The notes: generated by a model not told the origin, from the letters alone. 64,000 nt of DNA from Orlajensenia leifsoniae (GCF_004570845.1 NZ_SPQZ01000001.1:744001-808000), one strand, 5' to 3'. Shown: positions 52,891 through 61,328, numbered from the stretch's first letter. Numbers and translations: made by a program.

Positions 52891-53394
52891 TTACTTCTCT
52901 GGGTTCTCTTGTGGAGTCTGTGGGGCGGATGCCGCATCCGCTGGGCCCGCATCCGATGGGCGCGCATCCGCGGGCCGCGCGGCATTGAACCGGGCGAGCG
53001 ACTCGGCGAAGGCGGCCACCTCGCCGTCGGTCCAGTCCCCCAACTGGGCGTCGACGACGTTCTGCAGGATGCCGAGGCTCTCGCGGTAGGCCTCCCGGCC
53101 AGTCTCGGTGAGCTCGAGCGGGCGGCCGCGGCCTCCCGCATCCGTCGCCTCGCGAACCACGCCGAGCTTCACGAGGTTGGTCAGCTGGCGCGAGACCGTG
53201 GAGCGGTTCAGCAGGAACTCGCGCGCGATGTCCGTCGAGCGGCTGCCCGGGTTGTCGACGATGAACGCGACGATCGACTGGTCGGTGAGGGAGAGCCGGA
53301 TGCCGGCGGTCCGCGCGTCGGCGACGCCGCGACGGGAGATGCGGATGAGGGCGAGCAGCACGCTCGCAGCGTGTTCGTCGCGTTGACGTGCCAT
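52891..53394 (-). CDS. MarR-family transcriptional regulator
   Basis: 167 residues. Winged helix with STDIAREFLLNRSTVSRQLTNLVKLGVV and the wing DAGGRGRPLELT. The last 30 residues are an Ala/Pro/Asp-rich tail with repeated PAD/PSDAG units. Likely represses itself, the following dehydrogenase and perhaps the divergent PNPOx-like gene through the two operators at 53411-53456. Confidence 0.92.
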   Translation of the reverse strand: MARQRDEHAASVLLALIRISRRGVADARTAGIRLSLTDQSIVAFIVDNPGSRSTDIAREFLLNRSTVSRQLTNLVKLGVVREATDAGGRGRPLELTETGREAYRESLGILQNVVDAQLGDWTDGEVAAFAESLARFNAARPADARPSDAGPADAASAPQTPQENPEK

Positions 53395-53410
53395 CGAGGC
53401 GCCTCGCCTT

Positions 53411-53456
53411 CTGTTGCCTAGTGCAACAGTACGCCTCCATGTTGCATCATGCAACA
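53411..53456. promoter_or_regulatory. Two tandem MarR operators
   Basis: CTGTTGC-N5-GCAACAG (53411-53429) and TGTTGCAT-C-ATGCAACA (53440-53456). Both contain TGTTGC-N5-GCAACA, with centres 28 bp apart, near three helical turns. They lie between the MarR gene and the divergent gene at 53503. Confidence 0.8.
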
Positions 53457-53502
53457 CAGTGATGAGCGGCCGCGTGTCGGACCCCGGGCGTACCGTCGAA
53501 GC

Positions 53503-53973
53503 ATGAGCACCGAGACCAGCAGCACGAGCGGAGCCGCGGCATCCGCCCTCTTCGATCAGGCGAATCCGGCGCACGTGAAGGCTCTCGAGAAACTCGACTC
53601 CGAGATCATCGCGTGGATCACGACGGTGCGCTCCGACGGCGCCCCGCGCAGCGTTCCGGTCTGGTTCCTCTGGCACGAGGGCACGGTGCTGGTCATGAGC
53701 GAGCCGACCACGGCCAAGGTGCAGGCGATCCGCCGCGGTTCCGCCGTGCAGCTGCATCTCGAGACCGGGCCCTTCGGCTCCGAGGTCGTCATCCTCAGCG
53801 GCAGCGCAGAGATCTCCGAAACGGATGCCACCGGCTGGCTTCCCCTCATCCGCGATGCCTACAGCACCAAGTACGCCGAGGCGATGGCGGACTACGGCAT
53901 GGACATCGAGCCGATCATGGCGCAGTTCAGCTCGGTGATCGTCTTCACTCCGGAGAAGCTCAGCGCCTGGTGA
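53503..53973 (+). CDS. PNPOx-like flavin/F420 enzyme (Rv3369-like)
   Basis: 156 residues, split beta-barrel. ITTVRSDGAPRSVPVWFLWHEGTVLVMS matches the probable F420-dependent branch of the pyridoxamine-phosphate-oxidase-like superfamily. The C-terminus PEKLSAW is typical. Divergent from MarR across the double operator. Confidence 0.88.
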   Translation: MSTETSSTSGAAASALFDQANPAHVKALEKLDSEIIAWITTVRSDGAPRSVPVWFLWHEGTVLVMSEPTTAKVQAIRRGSAVQLHLETGPFGSEVVILSGSAEISETDATGWLPLIRDAYSTKYAEAMADYGMDIEPIMAQFSSVIVFTPEKLSAW

Positions 53974-53982
53974 GGCGCGCCG

Positions 53983-54008
53983 ACGGCGGCCGTCGCTCCG
54001 GCCGCCGT
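53983..54008 (+). terminator. Hairpin after the PNPOx-like gene
   Basis: A perfect 9-bp stem ACGGCGGCC/GGCCGCCGT with an 8-base loop, 9 bp beyond the stop; only a short GTAGCG follows, with no T-run. Confidence 0.5.
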
Positions 54009-54048
54009 GTAGCGTCGGGGTTTCGCGATCTCATCCCCAGGAGGACCG

Positions 54049-54561
54049 ATGCCCGTCGAGACCACAGTCATCGTGATGGGCGTGTCCGGGTCGGGCAAGT
54101 CCGCCGTCGGCTCGGCGTTGGCCGCGCGCCTCGGACGGCCGTTCCTCGACGCCGACCACCTGCACCCTGAGGCCAACGTCGCCAAGATGGCGCAGGGGCA
54201 TCCGCTCGACGACGACGACCGCTGGCCGTGGCTCGATGCCGTCGGAGCCGCCGCGATCGCCGGGCCCGGCACCGTGATCGCGTGCTCCGCTCTGCGGCGG
54301 AGCTACCGGGAGCGGCTGCTGATCGCCGCCCCCGACGCCGTCTTCGTCGAACTCGACGTGCCCCGGGCAGAGCTCGAGCGACGGCTCCGCGAGCGGTCGC
54401 ACGAGTTCATGCCGCCGTCGCTGCTCGACTCGCAACTGGCGACGCTCGAGTCGCTCGAGGTCGATGAGCCGGGCTTCGCTGTGGCCGTCGATCCCGCGGA
54501 GGAGCTCGCCGAGCTCGTTGCACGCATCGAGACCGGGCTCGGCCAGCGCCCGAAAGCCTGA
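54049..54561 (+). CDS. gntK: Gluconokinase
   Basis: 170 residues, the usual size. P-loop MGVSGSGKSAVGSALA, DADHLHPEANVAKMAQGHPLDDDDRWPWL and ACSALRRSYRERL are gluconokinase hallmarks. Phosphorylates gluconate to 6-phosphogluconate. AGGAGG fixes ATG 54049. No gluconate permease or regulator is adjacent. Confidence 0.95.
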   Translation: MPVETTVIVMGVSGSGKSAVGSALAARLGRPFLDADHLHPEANVAKMAQGHPLDDDDRWPWLDAVGAAAIAGPGTVIACSALRRSYRERLLIAAPDAVFVELDVPRAELERRLRERSHEFMPPSLLDSQLATLESLEVDEPGFAVAVDPAEELAELVARIETGLGQRPKA

Positions 54562-54564
54562 GGA

Positions 54565-55404
54565 CTACGCCTTCCCCCAGAACGCCGTGGCCTCGGCAGC
54601 CACCCTCTCGGCCTGCAGGTGCCCGGCGACGGCCGACGCCTCGCGCGCCGCCGGATCCAGGGAGTTGCGACCCAGAGCGCGCTTCGCCTCGCGGTCGGGC
54701 GAGAGCACCAGGCTCCGCACGCCTGGGCCGAGGGCCTTCACCTGGGCCCGCACCGAGGTGCCGGCGCCGATCCCGCTGGTGAGGGGCGCGATCACGACGA
54801 CCCTGTCGCATCCTGCAGCCAACTGCACATTGGCCGGGTACGGCAGTCCGCCGTCGATGTAGTACCTTCCGTCGATGTCGACGGGCGGCCAGACAAGCGG
54901 CACGGCGCAGCTGGCTCCCACGGCGTCGATGAGGGGCACGCCGTCGGCGGCGGTGAAGGCGCGCAGCTCGCCCGTCAGCACGTCGTTCGCCGCGATGAGC
55001 AGGTCGCGATCCGGCCAGTCGGAGACAGGAACCCGTTCGGCGATGATGGCGCGGCGCGCCTCGGCATCGGCGGAGTCGGTGCGTTCGAGGCTCGCCTGTC
55101 CGAGGCTGCGGATGGCCTTCGGGCGATCGCGGGCGAAGGCGAGTCCGCCGACGAGTCGCAGGATGTCCATCGGGGAGAGCTTCGCGGCACGCTCGCCGAC
55201 ACTCCCTCGGCGTTGCACCTCGAAGAGACGCTCCAGCGGAGTGCCACTGGCGAGTTGCGCCGCCACGGTCGATCCGGCCGAGGTGCCCACCAGCCGGTCG
55301 GCCGTGCTCAGGCGGACTCCGGCCTGCTCGAGCCCGAACAGCAGTCCGGTCTCCCACGCGATGCCGGTGACCCCTCCCCCGCCGAGAACCAGTGCAGATC
55401 CCAT
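54565..55404 (-). CDS. Patatin-like phospholipase
   Basis: 279 residues. Oxyanion motif GGGGVTG, GTSAG with the nucleophile Ser, and DGGLP with the catalytic Asp form the Ser-Asp dyad. Cytoplasmic lipid acyl hydrolase. GGGAGG precedes ATG 55404. Convergent with gluconokinase, 3 bp apart. Confidence 0.92.
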   Translation of the reverse strand: MGSALVLGGGGVTGIAWETGLLFGLEQAGVRLSTADRLVGTSAGSTVAAQLASGTPLERLFEVQRRGSVGERAAKLSPMDILRLVGGLAFARDRPKAIRSLGQASLERTDSADAEARRAIIAERVPVSDWPDRDLLIAANDVLTGELRAFTAADGVPLIDAVGASCAVPLVWPPVDIDGRYYIDGGLPYPANVQLAAGCDRVVVIAPLTSGIGAGTSVRAQVKALGPGVRSLVLSPDREAKRALGRNSLDPAAREASAVAGHLQAERVAAEATAFWGKA

Positions 55405-55521
55405 GTGAGCCTCCCAGCGCGGGTCGCGCGACGCCGCTCGCGTCATCCTCGCCCACGGTATCGGGACGCCGAGCCGCGACACGCTCCCGATGCCGACACC
55501 CGGTGCACCTACGCTGAACGA

Positions 55522-56370
55522 ATGACGGATGCAGCCTCGACCGCCCCGATGATCGGCCCCGTCTCCGCACCCGACCTGCACGTCATGACGTACAACATCC
55601 GTCGCCGCATCGCGCACGTCATGCCCACCCACCCCGACCGCTGGGCGACCCGCAAGCCCCTGCTGCGTCGCATCCTCGAGGCCGAGCAGCCGACCATCCT
55701 CGGGGTGCAGGAGGCGCTGGCGGACCAGGCCGCCTTCGTCGCCGAGAGCCTCGGGCCCGACTACGGCGGCGTCGGCCGCGGCCGCAACGCCAACGGACGC
55801 GGCGAGCGCAGCATCATCTTCTTCGACCGGCGCCGGCTGCGTCTCACCGCCACGAACCAGCTCGCGCTCTCCGACACCCCCGACAAGCCCGGGTCGCGCA
55901 GCTGGGGCAACAGCGTGCCGCGCGTCGTCGTCTCGGCCGAGTTCGACGACCTCGCCACCGGCGGGCGCGTGATCGCCTTCACCACCCATTTCGACCACAA
56001 GTCCCCCAAGGCGCGCTGGCGCTCGGCGCAGATGATCGTGAAGCTCGTCGCCGAGGCTCAAGCCGCGAATCCGGATGCCGTCGTGGTCGTCACCGGCGAT
56101 GTGAACGCCGACGTGAACTCGGCCGTCTACCGGCACCTCACCGAGGACGGCGTGCTGCGCGACAGCTGGCACGCGGCCGAGCACAGGCTCACGCCGCAGT
56201 GGGGAACGTTCTCGAACTACCTGCCGCTCAAGGCCGGCGGCAAGCGCATCGACCTGATCCTCGTGGGATCGAACGTCGAGGTCGAGCGCACGGGCGTCAA
56301 CGTGGTGCGCTTCGACGGGGCCGCCGCCTCCGACCACGACCCGGTGCAGGCCGTCGTACGGGCCAGGTAA
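55522..56370 (+). CDS. Endonuclease/exonuclease/phosphatase family protein
   Basis: 282 residues. HVMTYNIRR, GVQEAL, TTHFDH, VTGDVNAD, RIDLILV and ASDHDPV are the metal-binding and catalytic motifs of the EEP fold, in order. No signal peptide. Could be a phosphodiesterase on nucleotides or lipids. The last nine bases are part of a direct duplication (GCCAGGTAAC repeated 11 bp on). Confidence 0.9.
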   Translation: MTDAASTAPMIGPVSAPDLHVMTYNIRRRIAHVMPTHPDRWATRKPLLRRILEAEQPTILGVQEALADQAAFVAESLGPDYGGVGRGRNANGRGERSIIFFDRRRLRLTATNQLALSDTPDKPGSRSWGNSVPRVVVSAEFDDLATGGRVIAFTTHFDHKSPKARWRSAQMIVKLVAEAQAANPDAVVVVTGDVNADVNSAVYRHLTEDGVLRDSWHAAEHRLTPQWGTFSNYLPLKAGGKRIDLILVGSNVEVERTGVNVVRFDGAAASDHDPVQAVVRAR

Positions 56371-56408
56371 CCGCCAGGTAACGATCGCAGGCTCCGGGCA
56401 CGCCCCTA

Positions 56409-56438
56409 TTGCGGCGCGTCGCGGAACCCCGCTAGGTT
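56409..56438 (+). promoter_or_regulatory. Predicted promoter of the small-ORF locus
   Basis: TTGCGG (56409-56414) and TAGGTT (56433-56438) with an 18-bp spacer, about 60 bp ahead of the 27-codon ORF. Confidence 0.45.
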
Positions 56439-56498
56439 CATCTCTTGGTGCTGCTCGATCCCGGCAGGCCCAGCCCCCGACAGGAAGGAGAAGACCCC

Positions 56499-56582
56499 AT
56501 GTTCTTTACAACTCAGATGACGCCGATCGCTCCGATCACGCCGTTCACCTCTGCGGCCTCCTTCCCTCGGATCGCCGGCTGA
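56499..56582 (+). CDS. 27-residue small ORF, possible leader peptide
   Basis: ATG 56499 is preceded by AAGGAG at 56484-56489. The peptide starts MFFTTQMTPIAPITPF, is rich in Thr, Pro, Ile and Phe, and ends IAG. Its early codons (TTT, ACA, ACT) are unlike the GC-rich usage around. A run of hairpins follows at once, then an 84-residue ORF. I do not recognise the peptide; a leader that controls the downstream gene by translation is one reading, an independent microprotein another. Confidence 0.5.
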   Translation: MFFTTQMTPIAPITPFTSAASFPRIAG

Positions 56583-56594
56583 CCCCTGGCCGTA

Positions 56595-56697
56595 CGACGC
56601 TTCCGAGCGTCGCGCCCCGCCACCACTCGAGTGGCACCGATGGCTGAGCCATCGCCGACGGTAGCCCCGTCCTCCCCCTGATCGACTCCAGTCGATC
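56595..56697 (+). other. Cluster of perfect hairpins between small ORFs (structured RNA candidate)
   Basis: CGACGCT-TCCG-AGCGTCG (56595-56612), CCACTCGAGTGG (56623-56634), CGATGGC-TGA-GCCATCG (56638-56654) and GATCGACT-CC-AGTCGATC (56680-56697). All arms match fully. The stretch 56583-56870 holds no other convincing gene. The spacing suggests an RNA with stacked stems in the leader of the ORF at 56871. Confidence 0.6.
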
Positions 56698-56870
56698 TCG
56701 GATCCGACAGGCCTCCGCCCGCCCTCCGCAGTGCGCGTCCGCGCCTGCGTCCTCTCCATCAGCGACCCCATCGTCGTCGCTCCGCGCTGCCGGTTTGTCG
56801 GGCCGACGGATGCCGCCGGCGACGCTCGCTGCTCCCTGAAACACCCATCACCACATCACGAAGGAACACC

Positions 56871-57125
56871 ATGAACACGCAACTCCTCACCGCCCGAGAT
56901 ACGCAATCGCGGGCACAGCAGTACTCCATGACCGGTCTCGATCGCCTCGCGCGACGTGCTGGCCTGGCCCTGGTGCGCTGGAGCTCACGCTCGAGCGCCC
57001 GCACCGCCCAGAGCCTGCAGCTGTCGCACGACGGCGTTCAGGCTCGACGCGAGTCCGACGCCCTGCGCGTGAACAGTACCCGCGACACCCAGTTGCTGGT
57101 GCTGCTCTCCCGCGGCCAGTTCTGA
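56871..57125 (+). CDS. 84-residue basic protein of unknown function
   Basis: Residues 20-40 (LDRLARRAGLALVRW) could form an amphipathic helix; the rest is rich in Arg, Ser and Gln, with no Cys and no membrane segment. AAGGA at 56861-56865 supports ATG 56871. It lies downstream of the hairpin cluster and is followed after 12 bp by a very stable hairpin, so it is probably expressed as a separate unit. Small proteins of this look occur in related actinobacteria, but I cannot name a family. Confidence 0.65.
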   Translation: MNTQLLTARDTQSRAQQYSMTGLDRLARRAGLALVRWSSRSSARTAQSLQLSHDGVQARRESDALRVNSTRDTQLLVLLSRGQF

Positions 57126-57137
57126 TGACCGGCCGTA

Positions 57138-57202
57138 TGCCCCGATGGGCATGCACTCCACCTCCGCCCGCGCGGAGTGCGGGAGAGCATGCCCTCGGGG
57201 CA
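57138..57202 (+). terminator. 16-bp-stem hairpin with inner stem after the 84-residue ORF
   Basis: TGCCCCGA and GGGCATGC (one bulged T between) pair with GCATGCCC and TCGGGGCA. Inside is CTCCGC-CCGC-GCGGAG. CTCCTGTTTCTG follows. Likely terminator, but the size also fits a structured 3' RNA element. Confidence 0.7.
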
Positions 57203-57258
57203 CTCCTGTTTCTGCCCTCCGGCGCTGCACTGCACGTGCGCCGATAGACTCTCGACCT

Positions 57259-57993
57259 ATGTCTGCCGCATCCGAGACCGCCACGACAGCGCCTGACGAA
57301 GCTGTGCTCGATCACCCCGTCTTCGCCGCCCTCACCGGGCATCAGGCCCATCTCGCGATCCGCTCGGGCAGCGCCGTCGCGTTCGACCGCGGGATCTCGC
57401 CGTTCGTGGGCTCCGCGCTCGACGGAACAGACGCCTACGCCGATCTCGCCACCCTGCTCGGCCCCGGCGGAACCGGCGCCATCGCGGGAACACCCCTGCC
57501 GATGCCGTCCGACTGGACCGAGACCTTCCGCATCGAGGGCTTCCAGATGATCGGCCGCGAGCTGGCCGAACGGTTGCGGGGCGCGGCATCCGTTGCAGGC
57601 GATCCCGAGATCGTCACGCTGACCCCGGCCGACTCCCCGGCCATGCTCGACCTCGCGACGCGCACGCGGCCGGGTCCCTTCGGCCCGCGCACCGGCGAGC
57701 TGGGACGCTATGTCGGCATCCGCGACGGCGACGCGCTCGTGGCGATGGCCGGCGAGCGGATGCATCCCCCGGGGTTCACCGAGATCAGCGCCGTCTGCAC
57801 CGACGACGCCTACCGCGGTCGCGGCTACGCGGGACGCCTCGTCGAGGCCGTCGCCGCCGGCATCGTCGCGCGCGGCGAGGTGCCGATCCTGCACGTCGCC
57901 GGTGACAACGCCGGTGCTGTGCGGCTCTACGAGAAGCTGGGCTTCAGCATTCGTCGCACCATCACCTTCGTGGGTGTGCAGGCGCCGCAGTAG
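57259..57993 (+). CDS. GNAT family N-acetyltransferase
   Basis: 244 residues. The C-terminal half is a GNAT domain with ISAVCTDDAYRGRGYAGRLV (acetyl-CoA motif) and NAGAVRLYEKLGF. The N-terminal 110 residues resemble the extra domain of FR47-like acetyltransferases. Acceptor unknown. Confidence 0.9.
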   Translation: MSAASETATTAPDEAVLDHPVFAALTGHQAHLAIRSGSAVAFDRGISPFVGSALDGTDAYADLATLLGPGGTGAIAGTPLPMPSDWTETFRIEGFQMIGRELAERLRGAASVAGDPEIVTLTPADSPAMLDLATRTRPGPFGPRTGELGRYVGIRDGDALVAMAGERMHPPGFTEISAVCTDDAYRGRGYAGRLVEAVAAGIVARGEVPILHVAGDNAGAVRLYEKLGFSIRRTITFVGVQAPQ

Positions 57994-57997
57994 CGAC

Positions 57998-58507
57998 TCA
58001 GCGCTCGACGGGCACCAGCTCAACGTCGCGCAGCGTGCCCGCATCGACCACGGCCGTCATCATCGTGCACACGGGCTGGCGGCGGCGGTCGGTCGGGGAT
58101 CCCGGATTCAGCAGCCTGATGCCGCCCGGCGTCGTCGAGTCCCAGGGAATGTGACTGTGCCCGAAGACGAGTACGTCGAGCTCGTCGTCGCCGTACGCGG
58201 CGTCCATCCGTCCCTCCCGGCCCGTGGCTGCGCCGGTCTCGTGCACGACGCCGAACCTGAGGCCGTCGATCTCGGACCGCGCGACCTCGGGCAGTCGCAT
58301 CCGAAGCTCTGCGCCGTCGTTGTTGCCGTACACGCCGAGGAACCGGGCCGCGCGCCCCTCGATGGCGTCGAGGGTGGCGGCGTCGACCCAGTCACCGGCG
58401 TGGATCACCATGTCCGCGGAGTCGATCGCCCGCCACACGGCATCCGGCAGGCGTCGAGCCCGGGCGGGCAGGTGCGTGTCGGAGATGAGCAGCAGCCGGG
58501 TCGCCAT
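57998..58507 (-). CDS. Metallophosphoesterase, YfcE/MJ0936 type
   Basis: 169 residues. ISDTHLP, HAGDWVD, GNND, and FGHSHIP are the metal-ligand motifs in order. Cleaves phosphodiester bonds with two metals; cellular target unknown. Convergent with the acetyltransferase, 4 bp apart. Confidence 0.93.
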   Translation of the reverse strand: MATRLLLISDTHLPARARRLPDAVWRAIDSADMVIHAGDWVDAATLDAIEGRAARFLGVYGNNDGAELRMRLPEVARSEIDGLRFGVVHETGAATGREGRMDAAYGDDELDVLVFGHSHIPWDSTTPGGIRLLNPGSPTDRRRQPVCTMMTAVVDAGTLRDVELVPVER

Positions 58508-58539
58508 GAGTCCATCATGACGCCCCCGGCCGCTGCCGA

Positions 58540-58992
58540 CTAGGCGACGTCGCCGCGCCAGGCGCCCTCGGCCGTGCCCCGCTTCTCGATGAGCTCCTTG
58601 AAGTTCTCGAGATCCTTCTTCACAGCGCGCGAGTCGAAGCCGAGAGCAGATCCGACCTTCTCGGCCGCGCCGGTGGGCTCCCAGTCGAGCTGCACCGTCA
58701 CGCGGCTCGTGGTGTCGCTGAGACGGTGGAAGGTCACCACGCCGGCGTGGTTCACGTCGCCGTTGATGCTGTTCCACGCGATGCGCTCGTCGGGATGCTG
58801 CTCGGTGATCTCGGTGTCGAACTCGCGGGTCTGGCCGGCGATGGTGACGGTCCAGTGCGTGTGGGTGTCGTCGGTCTGCGTGATCGAGTCGACGTAGTGC
58901 AGGAACTGGGGGAACGACTCGAACTGCGTCCACTGGTTGTACGAGGTCGTGACGGGAACGTCGACGTCGATCGTTTCGATTACCTGAGCCAT
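58540..58992 (-). CDS. SRPBCC (polyketide cyclase/START-like) protein
   Basis: 150 residues. SYNQWTQFESFPQFLHYVDS is the typical beginning of the polyketide_cyc2 branch, and the long C-terminal helix includes RAVKKDLENFKELIEKRG. Probably a lipid- or small-ligand binding protein. Upstream spacer is 172 bp to the divergent dihydrofolate-reductase-like gene. Confidence 0.9.
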   Translation of the reverse strand: MAQVIETIDVDVPVTTSYNQWTQFESFPQFLHYVDSITQTDDTHTHWTVTIAGQTREFDTEITEQHPDERIAWNSINGDVNHAGVVTFHRLSDTTSRVTVQLDWEPTGAAEKVGSALGFDSRAVKKDLENFKELIEKRGTAEGAWRGDVA

Positions 58993-59164
58993 GATGTGTG
59001 TCTCTCTTCCGTAGCAGTTGCTGATGTCGGTGCACTCGGCACCGGATGCCTCTGCTCACGACGCTACGGGCGCAGCCGCTCGCTCTTTAGGGCTTGACTT
59101 CCCAGCCAGTCGGTGTCGCTCCGGCGCTCTGGTGTTCACACCATCGGAGGACGAGACTCGACCC

Positions 59165-59749
59165 ATGCGCAGAATCTCCGTGACGAACAACATCTCCCTC
59201 GACGGCGTCATGCAGGCGCCGATGTCACCCGAGGAGGATTCCCGCGGCGGCTTCACGCTCGGCGGCTGGGCCCTCGGCGGCGGCGCTGACCCCGAGCTCG
59301 GAGCCGAGATGGGCAAGGGCATGGCTCGAACCGGTGCGATGCTCTTCGGCCACCGCACCTACGACCACATGGCGGCGTTCTGGCCGCACCAGACCGACCC
59401 CAACCCGTTCACGGATCACCTGAACCGCACCGAGAAGATCGTGGTCTCCCGCGACCCCTCGCTCGAGTTCAGCTGGGAGAACTCCACGCTGCTCGCCGGC
59501 GAAGCCGTGCAGACCGTCGCGGAACTCAAGGCGACCGAGGGCGGCGACCTCTCCATCCTCGGCAGCGGCGAGCTGGTGCGGGCACTGGCATCCGTCGGCC
59601 TCATCGACGAGTACGTGCTGATCATCCATCCGGTGCTGCTCGGCAGCGGTCAGCGCATGTTCGAGGGCGTGCAGCAGAATCTCACCCTGCTGAACAGCAT
59701 GACCACGGCGACCGGCATCACGCTGGCGAGGTACGCGCCCCGCCCATGA
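59165..59749 (+). CDS. Dihydrofolate reductase / RibD C-terminal-like family protein
   Basis: 194 residues. Starts RISVTNNISLDGVMQAP, has MLFGHRTYDHMAAFWP, LSILGSGELVRAL and IIHPVLLGSGQRMF, all features of the YwjB/YyaP-like NADPH reductase family. Substrate unknown; not a classical folate enzyme. Confidence 0.92.
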   Translation: MRRISVTNNISLDGVMQAPMSPEEDSRGGFTLGGWALGGGADPELGAEMGKGMARTGAMLFGHRTYDHMAAFWPHQTDPNPFTDHLNRTEKIVVSRDPSLEFSWENSTLLAGEAVQTVAELKATEGGDLSILGSGELVRALASVGLIDEYVLIIHPVLLGSGQRMFEGVQQNLTLLNSMTTATGITLARYAPRP

Positions 59750-59758
59750 CCCGCAGCT

Positions 59759-60514
59759 CTACGGCAGGATCGTCCCCGCCGAGATGTTGATGTCGGAGCC
59801 CGTGATCGCCGCGGCGTGGTCCGACGCGGCGAAGGCCACGACGTTCCCCACATCTGCGAGGGTCGCCGCCCGCCCGAGCATCGTCGGCTCGGTCAGCATG
59901 GTCATGATCTCGTCGCGCCCGGGCATGTCCACGGGCAGGGTCTCGGCGATGCCGCCGGTCTGGATCATCACGCTCCGGATGCCGCTGCGACCCAGCTCCG
60001 CCGCGAACTGCTTCTGCAGCGCATCCACGGCGTGCAGCGCCACCTGGAACCCGCCGATGCTGTAGTCCTTCACCGGGTCCCCGACACCACCGAAGAAGAG
60101 CAGCACCCCCGACCCCTGCGTCGCCATCTGGCGCGCCGCCGCCCTGCCGGTGATGAACGCCGTACGCACGCCCCGGTGGATCGGCTGCTCGAAGTCGGCC
60201 AGCGTCATCTCGACGAGGGGCGTTCCCTGGACGTCGCCGATGGCGATCAGGTTGATCGAGACGTCGATGCGGCCGGATGCCGCCACCACGGCGGCGGCAT
60301 GCTCGTCGACCTGGGTCTCATCCAACGCATCGACGACGGCGACCTCGGCTCGCCCGCCGGCCTCGCGGATCTCGGCCGCCAGAGCCTCGAGCGACTCGAG
60401 AGTGCGCCCGGCGAGGTGCACGACAGCTCCCTCGCGCGCGAAAGCACGGGCGACGGTCCGGCCGATCGAGCCGCCGGCCCCGTAGACGATGGCGACCCTG
60501 TTCTCGAGCAGCAT
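59759..60514 (-). CDS. Atypical SDR-fold protein lacking catalytic residues
   Basis: 251 residues. The nucleotide site is retained (YGAGGSIGRTVARAFA) but SDR active-site positions are changed: the Ser block reads VLLFFGGVG, and the YxxxK position reads FQVAL. It ends in the normal AAITGSDINISAGTILP. It may bind NAD(P) or a ligand without oxidoreductase activity, or use other residues. GAGGAGG places ATG 60514. Confidence 0.88.
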   Translation of the reverse strand: MLLENRVAIVYGAGGSIGRTVARAFAREGAVVHLAGRTLESLEALAAEIREAGGRAEVAVVDALDETQVDEHAAAVVAASGRIDVSINLIAIGDVQGTPLVEMTLADFEQPIHRGVRTAFITGRAAARQMATQGSGVLLFFGGVGDPVKDYSIGGFQVALHAVDALQKQFAAELGRSGIRSVMIQTGGIAETLPVDMPGRDEIMTMLTEPTMLGRAATLADVGNVVAFAASDHAAAITGSDINISAGTILP

Positions 60515-60593
60515 CCGATCCTCCTCGTTCTCCTCACCCGCCATGCTCACACCACGACCACCGGGTCGCAATCCCCGGGTCTACGCTCGCACC

Positions 60594-61328
60594 ATGCGTC
60601 TGCTCCTTCTCCGCCACGGCCAGACATCCTCGAACGTCCTCGGCCTGCTCGACACCGATGCCCCCGGGCCCAGCCTCACCGAGCTCGGCGAGGAGCAGGC
60701 GAAGGAGGTACCCGGTGCCCTCGCCGGCCACGCGCCGGGCCTGCAGCTCCCGCACGCCCAGGTTCCCGACGCCCTCTTCGTCTCCACGGTGCTCCGCACC
60801 CAACAGACCGCAGTGCCCATTGCTCAGCACCTCGGCCTGCGCGGCACGGTGCTGCCCGGCGTTCGGGAGATCGAGGCCGGTGCCCTCGAGGACCGCAGCG
60901 ACCCGGCATCGGTGCGCACCTATCTCGAGGCCGCCTTCTCCTGGGCCGCCGGCGACCTCGACCAGCGCATTCCCGACGGACCCGACGGCCACGAGTTCTT
61001 CGCCCGCTTCGACGCCGCCATCGCGGAGGTCGTGGCATCCGGTGCCGCCTGCGCCCTCGTCGTGAGCCATGGCATGGCCATCCGCGCCTGGGCCGGTTTA
61101 CGCGCGCAGAACATCGACGGCGACTACGCCGCAACGCACGAGCTCGACAACACCGGCCTCGTCACCCTCGACTCGGCCGTCGGCACTGACGCCGCCGGCC
61201 GGTGGAACCTCGTCGACTGGCATGCCGAGCCCATCATGGGAGCGCACCTCGTCGACGAGTCCGCGGTCGACCCGATGAAGCGCACCATCGCCGAGCTGCC
61301 GCATCCGTCGGGCTCAGCCGCCGACTGA
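60594..61328 (+). CDS. Histidine phosphatase superfamily protein
   Basis: 244 residues. Catalytic RHGQTSSN at the N-terminus, REIEAGALEDR and VVSHGMAIRAW with the second His. Phosphoglycerate-mutase-like phosphatase; substrate unknown. Start ATG 60594 begins directly at the first strand. Confidence 0.93.
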   Translation: MRLLLLRHGQTSSNVLGLLDTDAPGPSLTELGEEQAKEVPGALAGHAPGLQLPHAQVPDALFVSTVLRTQQTAVPIAQHLGLRGTVLPGVREIEAGALEDRSDPASVRTYLEAAFSWAAGDLDQRIPDGPDGHEFFARFDAAIAEVVASGAACALVVSHGMAIRAWAGLRAQNIDGDYAATHELDNTGLVTLDSAVGTDAAGRWNLVDWHAEPIMGAHLVDESAVDPMKRTIAELPHPSGSAAD

